In this document: in pieces, positions 1 through 9,230 of the stretch
How the letters are laid out: each line of letters opens with the position of its first letter
Position numbering within the stretch: the first letter of the stretch is position 1
DNA from: Eubacterium sp. 14-2
GTDB lineage: Bacteria; Bacillota; Clostridia; Lachnospirales; Lachnospiraceae
Reading direction: 5' to 3'
Length of the DNA: 64,000 nt
NCBI RefSeq assembly: GCF_000403845.2
Contig: NZ_KE159568.1
Coordinates: 944,796 to 1,008,795, forward strand
Notes under the pieces: generated by a model
What the model was told of the DNA's origin: nothing
What the model saw: only the letters and a program-made list of their open reading frames with translations
Databases searched by the model: none
Made by a program: the position numbers and the translations under genes

Positions 1-1911
<1,911 letters not shown>

Positions 1912-1993
1912 ATGCAATAATCCTCCCATGAAGAATAGAGTGAGAAAAAATATCCCTCACCCTATAGTCCTTGAAAAAGTTAAAATTTGCCCT

Positions 1994-2422
1994 CTATTGT
2001 TTAAAATCTTTTAGCTTTTTCCGTAGATGCTGCATCCTTGCATAGATAGCCCCTGCGGTTAAATGCACAAGCAGGGCAATCTCCTTTGTGGAAAATCCCT
2101 GCATTTTCAGCAGGACAATTTGCAATGTGCGCCTGTCCACCGTGATTAAGGCAAGGTACAGATTTTCGCTTTCAATCTCGTCCAGTAAATCAGAAACAGA
2201 CCTTACTTCCGTCTGCTTCTCCCTGTCTGCTATACCCTCAAGGTATTCTCCGAAATCGCTCGCCCATCGGTAAAACCGCCTGTTGGAATTAAAATCTGCC
2301 CTGTCGTTTGTGCGGATTTTCTCAATAACCGCTTCATCAATGCCACACTCACGCAAAATTTTTTCTTCGGCTTCTTTCCAGATGCGCCATTTTCTCTCCT
2401 CTCGTCCGTGGTTGTATGCCAT
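1994..2422 (-). CDS. Sigma-70-like helix-turn-helix protein of mobile element
   Basis: A 142-residue protein starting MAYNHGREERKW, with GGAGG eight bases upstream of the ATG. The C-terminal third (VLLKMQGFSTKEIALLVHLTAGAIYARMQ) reads as a region-4-type helix-turn-helix of the sigma-70/ECF class. Proteins with this N-terminus are common in clostridial integrative elements next to a recombinase and are thought to control excision or transfer transcription. It is followed within about 80 bases by the hypothetical gene and then the recombinase, in the same direction. The specific regulatory role is inferred. Confidence 0.72.
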   Translation of the reverse strand: MAYNHGREERKWRIWKEAEEKILRECGIDEAVIEKIRTNDRADFNSNRRFYRWASDFGEYLEGIADREKQTEVRSVSDLLDEIESENLYLALITVDRRTLQIVLLKMQGFSTKEIALLVHLTAGAIYARMQHLRKKLKDFKQ

Positions 2423-2515
2423 CTTTAATTCCTCCAATTAAAACTGATTGAGAGGGCAGACAAAAGCCCCCTCATTTTCCCAAAGGAAAAAACAAGGGGG
2501 CTGAACGCCTTAAAT

Positions 2516-2797
2516 TTAAACCTCCATTATCTTTCTCAGTTTCGCAAGGATTTTAGTTTTGCGTTTATTGACAACGCTCTGTGTTATGCCTAACTGCACC
2601 CCAACTTCCCGCTCGGGAAGTTCTTCAAAGAAGATTGCCTTTACCAACGCCTGCTCACCATCCGACAATAAGGGCAGGGCGGCTTTCAGCCTGTCCACCA
2701 TCACCGCATGAACAACGGTTTCCGCAACGTCCACCGCTTCATCAACAATGAAATCAAGCACATTCCCCTCACTGTCCGTAAATCCCTCCAAACTCAA
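2516..2797 (-). CDS. Sigma-70 region 4-like regulator, start uncertain
   Basis: About 93 residues with a clear sigma region-4 helix-turn-helix: LPLLSDGEQALVKAIFFEEL, then LPEREVGVQLGITQSVVNKR. It resembles the small sigma-like regulators of Tn916-type and clostridial elements. The first possible start is a TTG at 2797 without a convincing Shine-Dalgarno; a GTG a few codons in is an alternative. The frame stays open upstream through the hairpin at 2841-2880, so the gene may be a 5'-truncated remnant. It lies directly downstream of the radical SAM genes on the same strand. Confidence 0.62.
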   Translation of the reverse strand: MSLEGFTDSEGNVLDFIVDEAVDVAETVVHAVMVDRLKAALPLLSDGEQALVKAIFFEELPEREVGVQLGITQSVVNKRKTKILAKLRKIMEV

Positions 2798-2840
2798 ACA
2801 GGTCTGGAGGGTTAAACTATTTTCATTTGGGCGTGAAGAT

Positions 2841-2880
2841 ACAGCCCACCAAAACGCTGTTTTTTTATTTGGTGGGCTAT
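2841..2880 (-). terminator. Inverted repeat, possible terminator of the radical SAM genes
   Basis: AGCCCACCAAA (2843-2853) pairs perfectly with TTTGGTGGGCT (2868-2878) around a 14-base loop. It lies 18 bases after the stop of the second radical SAM gene. There is no good U-run after it on the minus strand, so it may be a weak terminator, an mRNA-stabilising hairpin or a protein site. Confidence 0.45.
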
Positions 2881-2897
2881 AACTTCAATTACAAGCC

Positions 2898-3779
2898 TTA
2901 TCCCAAAGACTTCAAATTATTTCTATATTCCTGCATCTCCCTTTCGTCCGTGTTATCTAAAACAAATTGCAGTTCGTTTGTTACCTTTTCACGGTCATAG
3001 GGAAGATACGCCGTTACGGGCGTGAAATTAGATACCGTGTTCGCAAACAGGTGTGTGCGTATATTTAGGTTATTGATTAAAATTTGCAACTCACGGATAC
3101 GCTCTTTTTCCTCGGCAGGTACAAACAAGCCCTGCTGTGCCATCTGATAAAGCTCTGTGTCTGGAAAAAGCGTGAGAGAGTCCACGGAAATAAAATACGG
3201 ATTAAGCTGACTGAACAGCTCTGCACTATTCCTTGCATTCTGGTATCCTCCACCTTTCCCCGCAAGCCCTGTCATATAAACAAAGTAGTATTCAATGCCT
3301 GCTTCGTCCAATTTCCTGCATTGCTCCAGAATATCCGCCGAGGTATATCCTTTATTGGCAAGGGCAAGCGTTTCGTCATCGCCGCTTTCCACTCCTATAC
3401 TCAGTCCGTTAATGCCCATCGCCCTCAATTTTCTAAGCTGCCATACCTCTTTATTTTTAATATCACGGATGCTCGCAAACATAGCCATTGTTTGACACTT
3501 AATCAGATAGTCCCTTACCGTCAACGCCCGCAGCTTGAGATTTTCATAACTCATTGCGAACGGGTTAGCTCCCGTCCAGAAAATTCTTCGGGCGTTCGGC
3601 TGATAACTTTTTATCTCTGCTAAATCTTCCTCAAATTCCTCAATAGGCGACATTCGGAAGCACTCGTTTTTATACAGGCTACAAAACTTGCATTTATTGT
3701 AGGTGCAGCCAGAGGTAGCCTGTATGATGATCGAATGAGCTTCATACGGTGGTCGCCAAGTTCTGCCTGTAAAGTGCAT
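2898..3779 (-). CDS. Radical SAM protein, paralogue B
   Basis: A 293-residue radical SAM enzyme. The cluster-binding motif CTYNKCKFC is near residue 25, so it should bind a 4Fe-4S cluster and cleave S-adenosylmethionine. Further family features are WTGANPFAMS, a GE/SGE-like segment IGVESGDDETL and LTLFPDTELY. The start at MHFTGRTWRPPYEA matches its neighbour and has GAAAGGAAG upstream. It is the second gene of a tandem pair, 18 bases after paralogue A, and the two align over nearly their whole length. No extra cofactor domain is visible, and the substrate is unknown. The divergent HxlR gene suggests induction by an electrophile, quinone or similar stress, which is inference. Confidence 0.85.
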   Translation of the reverse strand: MHFTGRTWRPPYEAHSIIIQATSGCTYNKCKFCSLYKNECFRMSPIEEFEEDLAEIKSYQPNARRIFWTGANPFAMSYENLKLRALTVRDYLIKCQTMAMFASIRDIKNKEVWQLRKLRAMGINGLSIGVESGDDETLALANKGYTSADILEQCRKLDEAGIEYYFVYMTGLAGKGGGYQNARNSAELFSQLNPYFISVDSLTLFPDTELYQMAQQGLFVPAEEKERIRELQILINNLNIRTHLFANTVSNFTPVTAYLPYDREKVTNELQFVLDNTDEREMQEYRNNLKSLG

Positions 3780-3797
3780 GATTGCTCTTCCTTTCAC

Positions 3798-4697
3798 TTA
3801 CAGATGATGAACGCTTTTTCTATACCTCTGTAATTCTTCTTCGCTGACATTTCCTATAATTTCATCGAGAAATGCCAACAACTTATTTTTGTCTTTCGGC
3901 AGTTGCCCATGAAACTGATACGCATTGGAAGCTCCCATTGCCGCAAAGATGGTAGGTATCTGCAAATTTTCAATGAGTGTCCGTACCTCTTTGTACTTTT
4001 CAAGTTCGCCTTCTTCATGCCAGTTCCCACGCTGTATTTCCGTATAAAGCTCTGAATCGGGATAAATCGTAAGCATATTTGCCCCGATTAGCGTAGGGTG
4101 TATCTGATTGCATATATCAGCCGTCAATTTTGCTCCGATTTCTCCACGACCTGCCCCAGAAATGCTTACCAAGTAAAAGAAACTGTAATGAATGCCTGCT
4201 GCATCTAATCTCTGGCATTGTTCTATGATGTCAGCAGAGGTATATCCCTTATTCATAAACCGCAGGGCTTCATCATCACCTGTTTCTATTCCTATTGTCA
4301 GACCGTCATATCCCATATCTCGCAGTTTAGCAAGCTCCTCATCGGTTTTAGGGGTAACATCTGTAATCCTCGCAAATGAGCCGATAGATGTAACTGACGG
4401 GAGATATTTGCGGATTAGCTCTGCAATCGCAGTTAATTTGTCATAAGACAAAACAAAGGGGTTAGCTCCCGTTAAAAATACTCGGCGGGTACGCCCGCTG
4501 TTCCAACCTTTTGTTGCCCTTTTAACCTCCCGTAAATCACTCTCAATATCCTCAAGAGGGGACATTCTGAATTTGAACGGCAAATCATTATATAAGGTAC
4601 AAAACTTGCATTTATGATGCGTACAGCCTGCCGTTACTTCTAACAAAAGTGATGCCGCTTCATACGGCGGTCGCCAAATTGTTCCTGTGTAGTGCAT
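3798..4697 (-). CDS. Radical SAM protein, paralogue A
   Basis: A 299-residue radical SAM enzyme, first gene of a two-gene operon. The start MHYTGTIWRPPYEA has AAAGGAG well placed before it; a longer N-terminal reading has no ribosome binding site and would overlap the promoter. It carries CTHHKCKFC, FLTGANPFVLS, IGIETGDDEAL and LTIYPDSELY, each matched in the neighbouring paralogue. The pair probably arose by tandem duplication and could form a heterodimer or act on related substrates. Its promoter at 4768-4795 overlaps palindromes of a likely HxlR operator, so repression by the divergent gene at 4887 is probable. Confidence 0.85.
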   Translation of the reverse strand: MHYTGTIWRPPYEAASLLLEVTAGCTHHKCKFCTLYNDLPFKFRMSPLEDIESDLREVKRATKGWNSGRTRRVFLTGANPFVLSYDKLTAIAELIRKYLPSVTSIGSFARITDVTPKTDEELAKLRDMGYDGLTIGIETGDDEALRFMNKGYTSADIIEQCQRLDAAGIHYSFFYLVSISGAGRGEIGAKLTADICNQIHPTLIGANMLTIYPDSELYTEIQRGNWHEEGELEKYKEVRTLIENLQIPTIFAAMGASNAYQFHGQLPKDKNKLLAFLDEIIGNVSEEELQRYRKSVHHL

Positions 4698-4767
4698 AAA
4701 CACATCTCCTTTCCTTATTCCTGCGCTTCTTTTTGTGCATATAGGGATATTTCTGTAGTCTATACTA

Positions 4768-4795
4768 ATTATACTTTCGTACAATGATTGTACAA
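4768..4795 (-). promoter_or_regulatory. Promoter of the radical SAM operon
   Basis: On the minus strand TTGTAC (4790-4795) and a perfect TATAAT (4768-4773) are separated by 16 bases. The -35 region lies inside the palindromes at 4779-4805. Confidence 0.7.
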
Positions 4796-4805
4796 GTACT
4801 GTACT
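4779..4805. promoter_or_regulatory. Two adjacent palindromes, probable HxlR operators
   Basis: GTACAATGATTGTAC (4779-4793) is a perfect 15-base inverted repeat, followed at once by AGTACTGTACT (4795-4805), also perfect. They occupy the gap between the divergent radical SAM operon and the hxlR-type gene and overlap the radical SAM -35 box. HxlR/YodB-type repressors bind GTAC/TAC-based dyads, so these are the natural candidates for operator sites. Binding is inferred. Confidence 0.65.
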
Positions 4806-4886
4806 TTTTTATAGTACCTATATCAAAGCGGTACATTGATTTTTAAGAAAAGGCGTGTTATACTATTTCAGAAAGGAGTGGCAGGA

Positions 4887-5216
4887 ATGAAAAAAAGTAC
4901 ATTGGCTGTTGAACGCTGCAAAACAGTTTCTACCATACAAAAAATTTTAGGCGGTAAATGGAAAATCGAAATCATTTATTATATCGCCTTTCGGGATATA
5001 CACCGTTTCGGGGAGCTTCGCAGGCATATCGGCGATATTACGGAATCAAGCCTGACAAAGCAGCTTCGGGAACTGGAAGCCGATGGCTTCCTTACCCGTT
5101 ATGACTACAAAGAAGTACCTCCCCGTGTGGAGTATAACCTTACCGACTTAGGCAAAAGTTTCATTCCCGTTTTTGAGCATATGAAACAATGGGGAGATGA
5201 AAACCTCAGCGAGTAA
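4887..5216 (+). CDS. HxlR family transcriptional regulator
   Basis: A 109-residue winged-helix regulator of the HxlR family (MKKSTLAVERCKTVSTIQKI, then LGGKWKIEIIYYI and ITESSLTKQLRELEADGFL). The ATG has GAAAGGAGTGG upstream; the longer frame starting at 4836 has none. There is one Cys near the N-terminus (residue 11), the position that acts as the redox switch in YodB and HypR. It is divergent from the two radical SAM genes and most likely represses them and possibly itself through the palindromes at 4779-4805. Confidence 0.88.
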   Translation: MKKSTLAVERCKTVSTIQKILGGKWKIEIIYYIAFRDIHRFGELRRHIGDITESSLTKQLRELEADGFLTRYDYKEVPPRVEYNLTDLGKSFIPVFEHMKQWGDENLSE

Positions 5217-5265
5217 ATAAAGCACAATATCTGGCAAGTACATAAATAGTTAGGAAGTAATACTT

Positions 5266-5319
5266 ATGGCAACAAACAGCATACGCTACATATACAATTC
5301 AAAATGGGCATGGAATTGA
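5266..5319 (+). CDS. 17-codon ORF overlapping the araC-type start; leader peptide or frameshifted N-terminus
   Basis: ATG at 5266 has AGGAAG at good distance and reads MATNSIRYIYNSKWAWN before a TGA at 5317-5319, overlapping the annotated AraC start at 5304 in another frame. AraC-type regulators of this kind often begin with a sequence of the form xxNSIRYIYxSxxGMEL. The simplest reading is therefore that this is the true N-terminus of the AraC gene and that one base has been lost near 5299-5308. A translationally coupled leader peptide is the alternative. Confidence 0.4.
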   Translation: MATNSIRYIYNSKWAWN

Positions 5320-6074
5320 TTTTCTGCGAAAATTCAACAATATCCTATCCCACACATAACCATGTTTCTGTACTCACAATCGGCATTGTGTTAGATGGCT
5401 CTATTGTGCTTGTTGCGAATAATAATGAAAAGGTTTATGAAAAAAATCAGACCTTTATCATTTGCCCATATATGCCGCATAGCATTTCAACACATAGCAG
5501 CTATACTTTGCTAAGTTTATGTATTGATAAAAATATTGCCGCACACTATTCCGCCGATAAAATAAGGCATAACATAATGGCTCTGTTAATAAATGCTTTC
5601 AATACAGAAAGAATCAATCCGTACCAGATATTACAACTATTGAACTGCTTAAACTCGTTTGCCGTCTATACAGATTGGCACTCTGAAAGCCAAAATCCAT
5701 TTATCAATAACCTAAAAAGGCAGTTGGAATTATATCCCGAAACCAAATTTAGTATTGAAGAAATGGCACAAAACGCATTTATCAGTAAATACCATTTTAT
5801 CCGAAGTTTTAAGGCAGAAGTGGGGCTTACACCGCATCAGTTTCAGCTTCAAAACCGCATCCGCAAGGCACAACGATTGATGCACAACGCCGAAACAATA
5901 ACAGAAGTGGCTTTGTCCACAGGTTTTTGCGACCAAAGCCACTTCATAAAGCAATTTGAAAAGCAGGTAGGCTTACCTCCGCTGACTTACAAATTATCTT
6001 CCCAAACAATCCTAAAGGATACCTCTATGCCATTCAGCAATATTGAGGAAATTAAAACTGGGGAAATGAGTTAG
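5304..6074 (+). CDS. AraC family transcriptional regulator (N-terminus possibly frameshifted)
   Basis: A 256-residue regulator with an N-terminal cupin-like effector domain (YPTHNHVSVLTIGIVLDG, MPHSIS) and a C-terminal AraC/XylS double helix-turn-helix at about residues 130-235 (FSIEEMAQNAFISKYHFIRSF, then TEVALSTGFCDQSHFIKQFE). No Shine-Dalgarno precedes the ATG at 5304, whereas a strong one precedes the overlapping short frame at 5266, so the natural start may be 5266 with a one-base disruption. It converges with the cupin gene, the two stops overlapping by four bases; the effector is unknown. Confidence 0.85.
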   Translation: MGMELIFCENSTISYPTHNHVSVLTIGIVLDGSIVLVANNNEKVYEKNQTFIICPYMPHSISTHSSYTLLSLCIDKNIAAHYSADKIRHNIMALLINAFNTERINPYQILQLLNCLNSFAVYTDWHSESQNPFINNLKRQLELYPETKFSIEEMAQNAFISKYHFIRSFKAEVGLTPHQFQLQNRIRKAQRLMHNAETITEVALSTGFCDQSHFIKQFEKQVGLPPLTYKLSSQTILKDTSMPFSNIEEIKTGEMS

Positions 6075-6466
6075 CACAATGCAGGCATAAATTTTGCGAA
6101 CAGGTAAAGACCATTTTCTCCTGCAATGACTTCGTGCGGCACTCCGATAGGGAAAATGGAAATTATGCCTGCTTCATAGGGCAGCTCCGCTCCATTGTTC
6201 ACACAAATACCTGCACCAGAAATAACCTCATGTGTTTCTAATTGCTTTTCGTGGATATGATTGCCAATCTTCTTATTGGGAGCTAGCCTCACGAGATGGA
6301 AGCTGAACTGTCCATCTGTCTTTTCGGATGTGATAATATGTTTTAATTCCACACCATCAAAAGTAGGATGTTTCGACCACGGAATAGCGTCAAAGGCTAC
6401 CGTAGCATCTGGTAAAAGTAACTTCCCTCCCTCGTTGAATTTTTCAAACAGATTTTTATAATCCAT
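6071..6466 (-). CDS. Cupin domain protein
   Basis: A 131-residue single-domain cupin (MDYKNLFEKFNEGGKLLLPD). Metal-ligand candidates are His in IGNHIHEKQLETHEVISG and a later His in FPIGVPHEV, the usual two cupin motifs. It is small and has no signal peptide, so it should be cytoplasmic, with a role in sugar or small-molecule binding, isomerisation or sensing. The start was chosen at the ATG with AAAGGAAG upstream rather than the GTG three codons earlier. It is convergent with the AraC gene, whose target it may be; that link is inferred from position only. Confidence 0.8.
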   Translation of the reverse strand: MDYKNLFEKFNEGGKLLLPDATVAFDAIPWSKHPTFDGVELKHIITSEKTDGQFSFHLVRLAPNKKIGNHIHEKQLETHEVISGAGICVNNGAELPYEAGIISIFPIGVPHEVIAGENGLYLFAKFMPALC

Positions 6467-6566
6467 TCTCAGCACTTCCTTTCAAATCTTATTGGCAGTA
6501 TTCTTGCCTGCTAATATCATATCAATAAGCACAAAATTTGAATTGTAAAAAATTGCGGAATAAAAA

Positions 6567-6611
6567 CAGAGCCAGTAAGCAGTGAGGGATTCCTACTTGC
6601 TACTGACTCTG
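6567..6611 (-). terminator. Terminator of the winged-helix/nuclease operon
   Basis: On the minus strand a long imperfect stem beginning CAGAGTCAGTA and closing TACTGGCTCTG is followed directly by TTTTTATT, a good intrinsic terminator. It lies about 120 bases past the nuclease stop at 6733 and defines the 3' end of that operon. Confidence 0.65.
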
Positions 6612-6629
6612 CGTTCTTTTATGGGGTAT

Positions 6630-6690
6630 TAGGGGCAAATGTCCCTAACAAGCGAATTTGGATAACCAAATTCAGTGCTTGGTAAGACAT
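6630..6690. other. Hairpin cluster in the 3' region of the nuclease operon
   Basis: AGGG(G)CAAATGTCCCT near 6630-6646 is a short dyad. GAATTTGG (6654-6661) and CCAAATTC (6666-6673) form a perfect 8-bp stem with a four-base loop, flanked by AAGC and GCTT that extend it. Such paired hairpins resemble oriT or element-end structures, but no relaxase is in the window, so function is unassigned. Confidence 0.4.
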
Positions 6691-6732
6691 CGCTAAATTT
6701 CATTTAAGCATTGGGATTTTCTTATGACGCTT

Positions 6733-7452
6733 TTAAGATTTTTCTTTTGAGGTTTTGTATAGTTGTGAAGGCGTTACGGGATTCATAATAACGAAAAATA
6801 TATGTATCAGCTTTCCTTCATATTGTTTATCAAAAACCTCTCCATTTTCTTGTATTACTTTATTGGGTTTTTTATTATAATCAAAAACAATATAATATCC
6901 CTCATTATAATTAGCTTTTTTTAAATAATCATTTAGTTCTGGAAATCCCGAATTATAATATTCATTTCCTTTCCACAGCTTTGTTTCAATAATAACCTTT
7001 TCAGTAGGTACGGTTATATCATTATTACCTGCTCCAGATCGTGGTTCACAAAATGTTTCTTGTTGAATATATATTGAAAGGGTACTCCGTAAGGTATCTT
7101 CTGATGTGGAAGCTTTAGGAAAACCTCTAAAATTGCCATTTTCCACCTTCTGTTTAAATATTAAAATAGACTTATAGAAAGAAATATCAGCATAGAAAGA
7201 AAGCTCATAATTTAACTTTTTGTACAATCCTTTGCAAAATAAATTTATATCAAGGTCATTTGCAAAGAAAAAATCTTTCCTTTTTTGTAGTATCTTTCTC
7301 AAATCACTAAGCGCCAAATTTCCATTTTCTATAGAAGCAACAAGCGATGGCGTTATCGTTAAAACAAATTCAATAATTAAATTTATTGCACTATTTTTGA
7401 AACAATAATCTTGAACTATTCTTATTACCGTTTTATCTATATCTGTATGCAT
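6733..7452 (-). CDS. PD-(D/E)XK nuclease-like protein, last gene of winged-helix operon
   Basis: A 239-residue protein. The C-terminal half has a PD-(D/E)XK nuclease core: D145 in GAGNNDITV, then E156 and K158 in VIIETKLWKG, followed by a helix with FPELNDYL and the strand YYIVFDY. The spacing D-x10-E-x-K is typical of restriction-like and DUF1703-like nucleases. The N-terminal 110 residues are helical and unrecognised. It ends an operon of four small winged-helix paralogues with only 15 bases between genes, so the HTH proteins probably regulate or target it. Base composition is AT-rich compared with the backbone, which suggests horizontal transfer. The activity is inferred; I cannot name a described system with this composition. 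Confidence 0.65.
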   Translation of the reverse strand: MHTDIDKTVIRIVQDYCFKNSAINLIIEFVLTITPSLVASIENGNLALSDLRKILQKRKDFFFANDLDINLFCKGLYKKLNYELSFYADISFYKSILIFKQKVENGNFRGFPKASTSEDTLRSTLSIYIQQETFCEPRSGAGNNDITVPTEKVIIETKLWKGNEYYNSGFPELNDYLKKANYNEGYYIVFDYNKKPNKVIQENGEVFDKQYEGKLIHIFFVIMNPVTPSQLYKTSKEKS

Positions 7453-7467
7453 ATTTTTATAACCTTG

Positions 7468-7806
7468 TTAATTTAAATGCTTGTTCAGCAATTGAATGTT
7501 TATATATTTTTTTCCATTAACGCCCACTTCTTTAATTTCTATTAAGCCATATTCCAAAAGAATTTTGATTTTATTTGATACTGTCATTTCGGTCTTACCT
7601 ACAATGGGAGCAATTTCTTTTTGCGCTTTTATCCCATCTATCGCTTTATATACATCAAATAGAACACTATCACCAGTAAATAGAGTAATATATTCATTAT
7701 GTAATTCTTTGTTTGAACGAAGATTTAGTAATTCGATTTTTTCAAGAGCATCAACTTTGTGCTTTATATAATTTACAGTTGTATACAGTTCTCCACTTTC
7801 GCTCAT
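7468..7806 (-). CDS. Small winged-helix protein (fourth paralogue)
   Basis: A 112-residue protein with a helical N-terminus and a winged helix at about residues 45-105: VLFDVYKAIDGIKAQKEIA, then MTVSNKIKILLEYGLIEI and a wing GVNGKKYINI. The pattern Y-x3-D-G-x3-x2-I followed by recognition helix and GLIE is shared with the three genes upstream, so all four look like divergent paralogues. It lies 15 bases before the nuclease gene, in the same operon. It may bind DNA or act as an adaptor for the nuclease; which one cannot be seen. Confidence 0.7.
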   Translation of the reverse strand: MSESGELYTTVNYIKHKVDALEKIELLNLRSNKELHNEYITLFTGDSVLFDVYKAIDGIKAQKEIAPIVGKTEMTVSNKIKILLEYGLIEIKEVGVNGKKYINIQLLNKHLN

Positions 7807-7821
7807 AATGCTACCTACCTA

Positions 7822-8124
7822 TCAAAACAATCTTTTGGGACATTTTGCTTTCGAATTATAAATATACTCAATTAGCCCTGCTTTTTCTAAGGAAACAGCA
7901 AACAATCTTACCGCTTCAGAAGATGTATTAACTTCTGTTGCTATTTCTTTTAGGCTCTTTGTCCCATCGAATAAATCATACATTTTCTTGCGCTGTTCCG
8001 TTGTAAGATAACGATTACTTATCTGTTCATTGAAATCCAAAAGTTTATCCTGTGACAAAACAGTAAGCAATTTTCGAATAGTAGCGAGTTCCTCAAGAAT
8101 TTTTTCATTTATTACATTATCCAT
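7822..8124 (-). CDS. Small winged-helix protein (third paralogue)
   Basis: A 100-residue protein, MDNVINEKILEELATIRKLL, with a winged helix centred on RKKMYDLFDGTKSLKEIA and AVRLFAVSLEKAGLIEY. It shares the segment K-L-L-T-V, an F-N pair and the R-x2-M-Y-x3-D-G motif with the broken paralogue at 8446-8794. Its start codon shares one base with the stop of the preceding gene (8124), so the two are translationally coupled. There is no wing-distal domain. Role as regulator or specificity partner of the downstream nuclease is inferred. Confidence 0.7.
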   Translation of the reverse strand: MDNVINEKILEELATIRKLLTVLSQDKLLDFNEQISNRYLTTEQRKKMYDLFDGTKSLKEIATEVNTSSEAVRLFAVSLEKAGLIEYIYNSKAKCPKRLF

Positions 8125-8456
8125 TAAGCACCCTCCTCTTCTTCAACTACACTAGAAATGCCATATTCATCTAAATCAAATGCTGCTTTATAACGTCCTT
8201 TTCGTGTTGCTGGAATTACTAATCCAAGTAATGCCCATTTACTCCATAAATTAGCAATTTTTGTGTGCGAACATTTGTTTTTTAATATAGCAGAAACTTC
8301 TCTTGTTGACCGTTCTCCGTTTGACATTTGATATATTTCTATAAGCTGTTCTGTATTTAATTCCTCTCTAAGAATATCAATAATTTTTTTCCTGTTAACT
8401 ACTTTATACATTAGTAAAAATTCTTCAAATAAACTTTCCAGTTTATCATTGGCCAT
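8124..8456 (-). CDS. Small winged-helix protein (second paralogue)
   Basis: A 110-residue protein of the same series: LNTEQLIEIYQMSNGERSTR, then a recognition-helix region CSHTKIANLWSKWALLGLV, and an acidic tail VVEEEEGA. It overlaps the upstream paralogue by 11 bases and shares a base with the one downstream. The family resemblance is in length, in the (M/I)Y-x3-x-G-E-R-(S/T) pattern and in the position of the wing. No catalytic residues are visible. Confidence 0.68.
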   Translation of the reverse strand: MANDKLESLFEEFLLMYKVVNRKKIIDILREELNTEQLIEIYQMSNGERSTREVSAILKNKCSHTKIANLWSKWALLGLVIPATRKGRYKAAFDLDEYGISSVVEEEEGA

Positions 8457-8794
8457 TTTGTGCCTCCTCTAATTCTTTATTTGCATAATATACTGCAATT
8501 TTTGAAAGAGACTTACTCAGAATGCGTGCATTCCCTTTCATATGATAGTCTACTAAGTCATTATCTACAAGCAATTGTGCAAAAATCTGAAGTGTATTTA
8601 ACTTGCAACCTATGTCACCGCTAATTTGCTGCAAAGTTCTTTCTCCGTCAATTGCTTCATACATTTGACGCCTTAAATTTGAAGTAAGAAAATCTGCATT
8701 AAACTTTTGGATAGCTTCAGATTTAGTTTGTACAGTAAGTAATTTTATCTCCTAATAATTCTCGTAAAAGTTTTTCAATAATATTCGTATCCAA
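8446..8794 (-). pseudogene. Small winged-helix protein (first paralogue) with a one-base frameshift
   Basis: The first gene of the operon starts at a TTG (8794) with AAGGTGG upstream and reads MDTNIIEKLLRELLGDK, then runs into an early stop. From the AAAA run at 8743-8746 a second frame continues KLLTVQTKSEAIQKFNADFL and MYEAIDGERTLQQISGDIG to a stop at 8446. Removing one A joins both parts into a protein of about 115 residues that aligns end to end with the paralogue at 7822-8124. It is therefore a single-base frameshift, by mutation or sequencing error. A restart at the internal ATG (8664) would give a 72-residue product lacking the N-terminal helix. Confidence 0.7.
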
Positions 8795-8822
8795 AATACC
8801 ACCTTCCTCGTACCTCGTATAT

Positions 8823-8851
8823 AGTATATATCCATATATCGTCATTGCCAA
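8823..8851 (-). promoter_or_regulatory. Promoter of the winged-helix/nuclease operon
   Basis: On the minus strand TTGGCA (8846-8851), 17 bases, TATACT (8823-8828). The predicted transcript would start about 20 bases before the TTG start of the first paralogue, supporting that start. Confidence 0.75.
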
Positions 8852-9201
8852 CGTATTAAATATTTCAACTTGTTTAGAAATCATTTTTGGTTCTGAAACA
8901 AAGCAGCAAACACAATATATAGTATGTTTTTATCAAAACATATTTTACAAAACAAGTATATGCAAGTTATAATATATTACAGATTGCTTATATTTCGCAT
9001 AAAATAAGTGGTTTGTAAAATAAATATTGTTTGATTCGTTGCATTTATTCATGATACAAAATTATGGTTTGTAGTCTATTGACTAAAATCATTTAAAAAA
9101 ATAAAAATGTGATAAATATTTATATCAACCACATTTTAAAGCATTTAATGATAATTAAATTCTCTTCTTATAATCTCTGCTAATTATTTTTTACTTATAT
9201 C
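8852..9201. other. AT-rich intergenic region with a distant inverted repeat
   Basis: No reading frame of note. TATTTTACAAA (8941-8951) and TTTGTAAAATA (9012-9022) form a perfect 11-base inverted repeat 60 bases apart, upstream of the winged-helix operon promoter, and could be a regulator site pair. The rest is low-complexity AT-rich DNA. Confidence 0.4.
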
Positions 9202-9230
9202 AAATTGGCTTACAATCTGTAAGCCAATTT
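9202..9230 (-). terminator. Terminator-like hairpin at the end of the DUF1016 gene
   Basis: AAATTGGCTTACA (9202-9214) and TGTAAGCCAATTT (9218-9230) are a perfect 13-bp stem with a three-base loop, overlapping the stop codon. The same GGCTTACA/TGTAAGCC arms recur inside the gene at 9962-9982. Confidence 0.55.
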
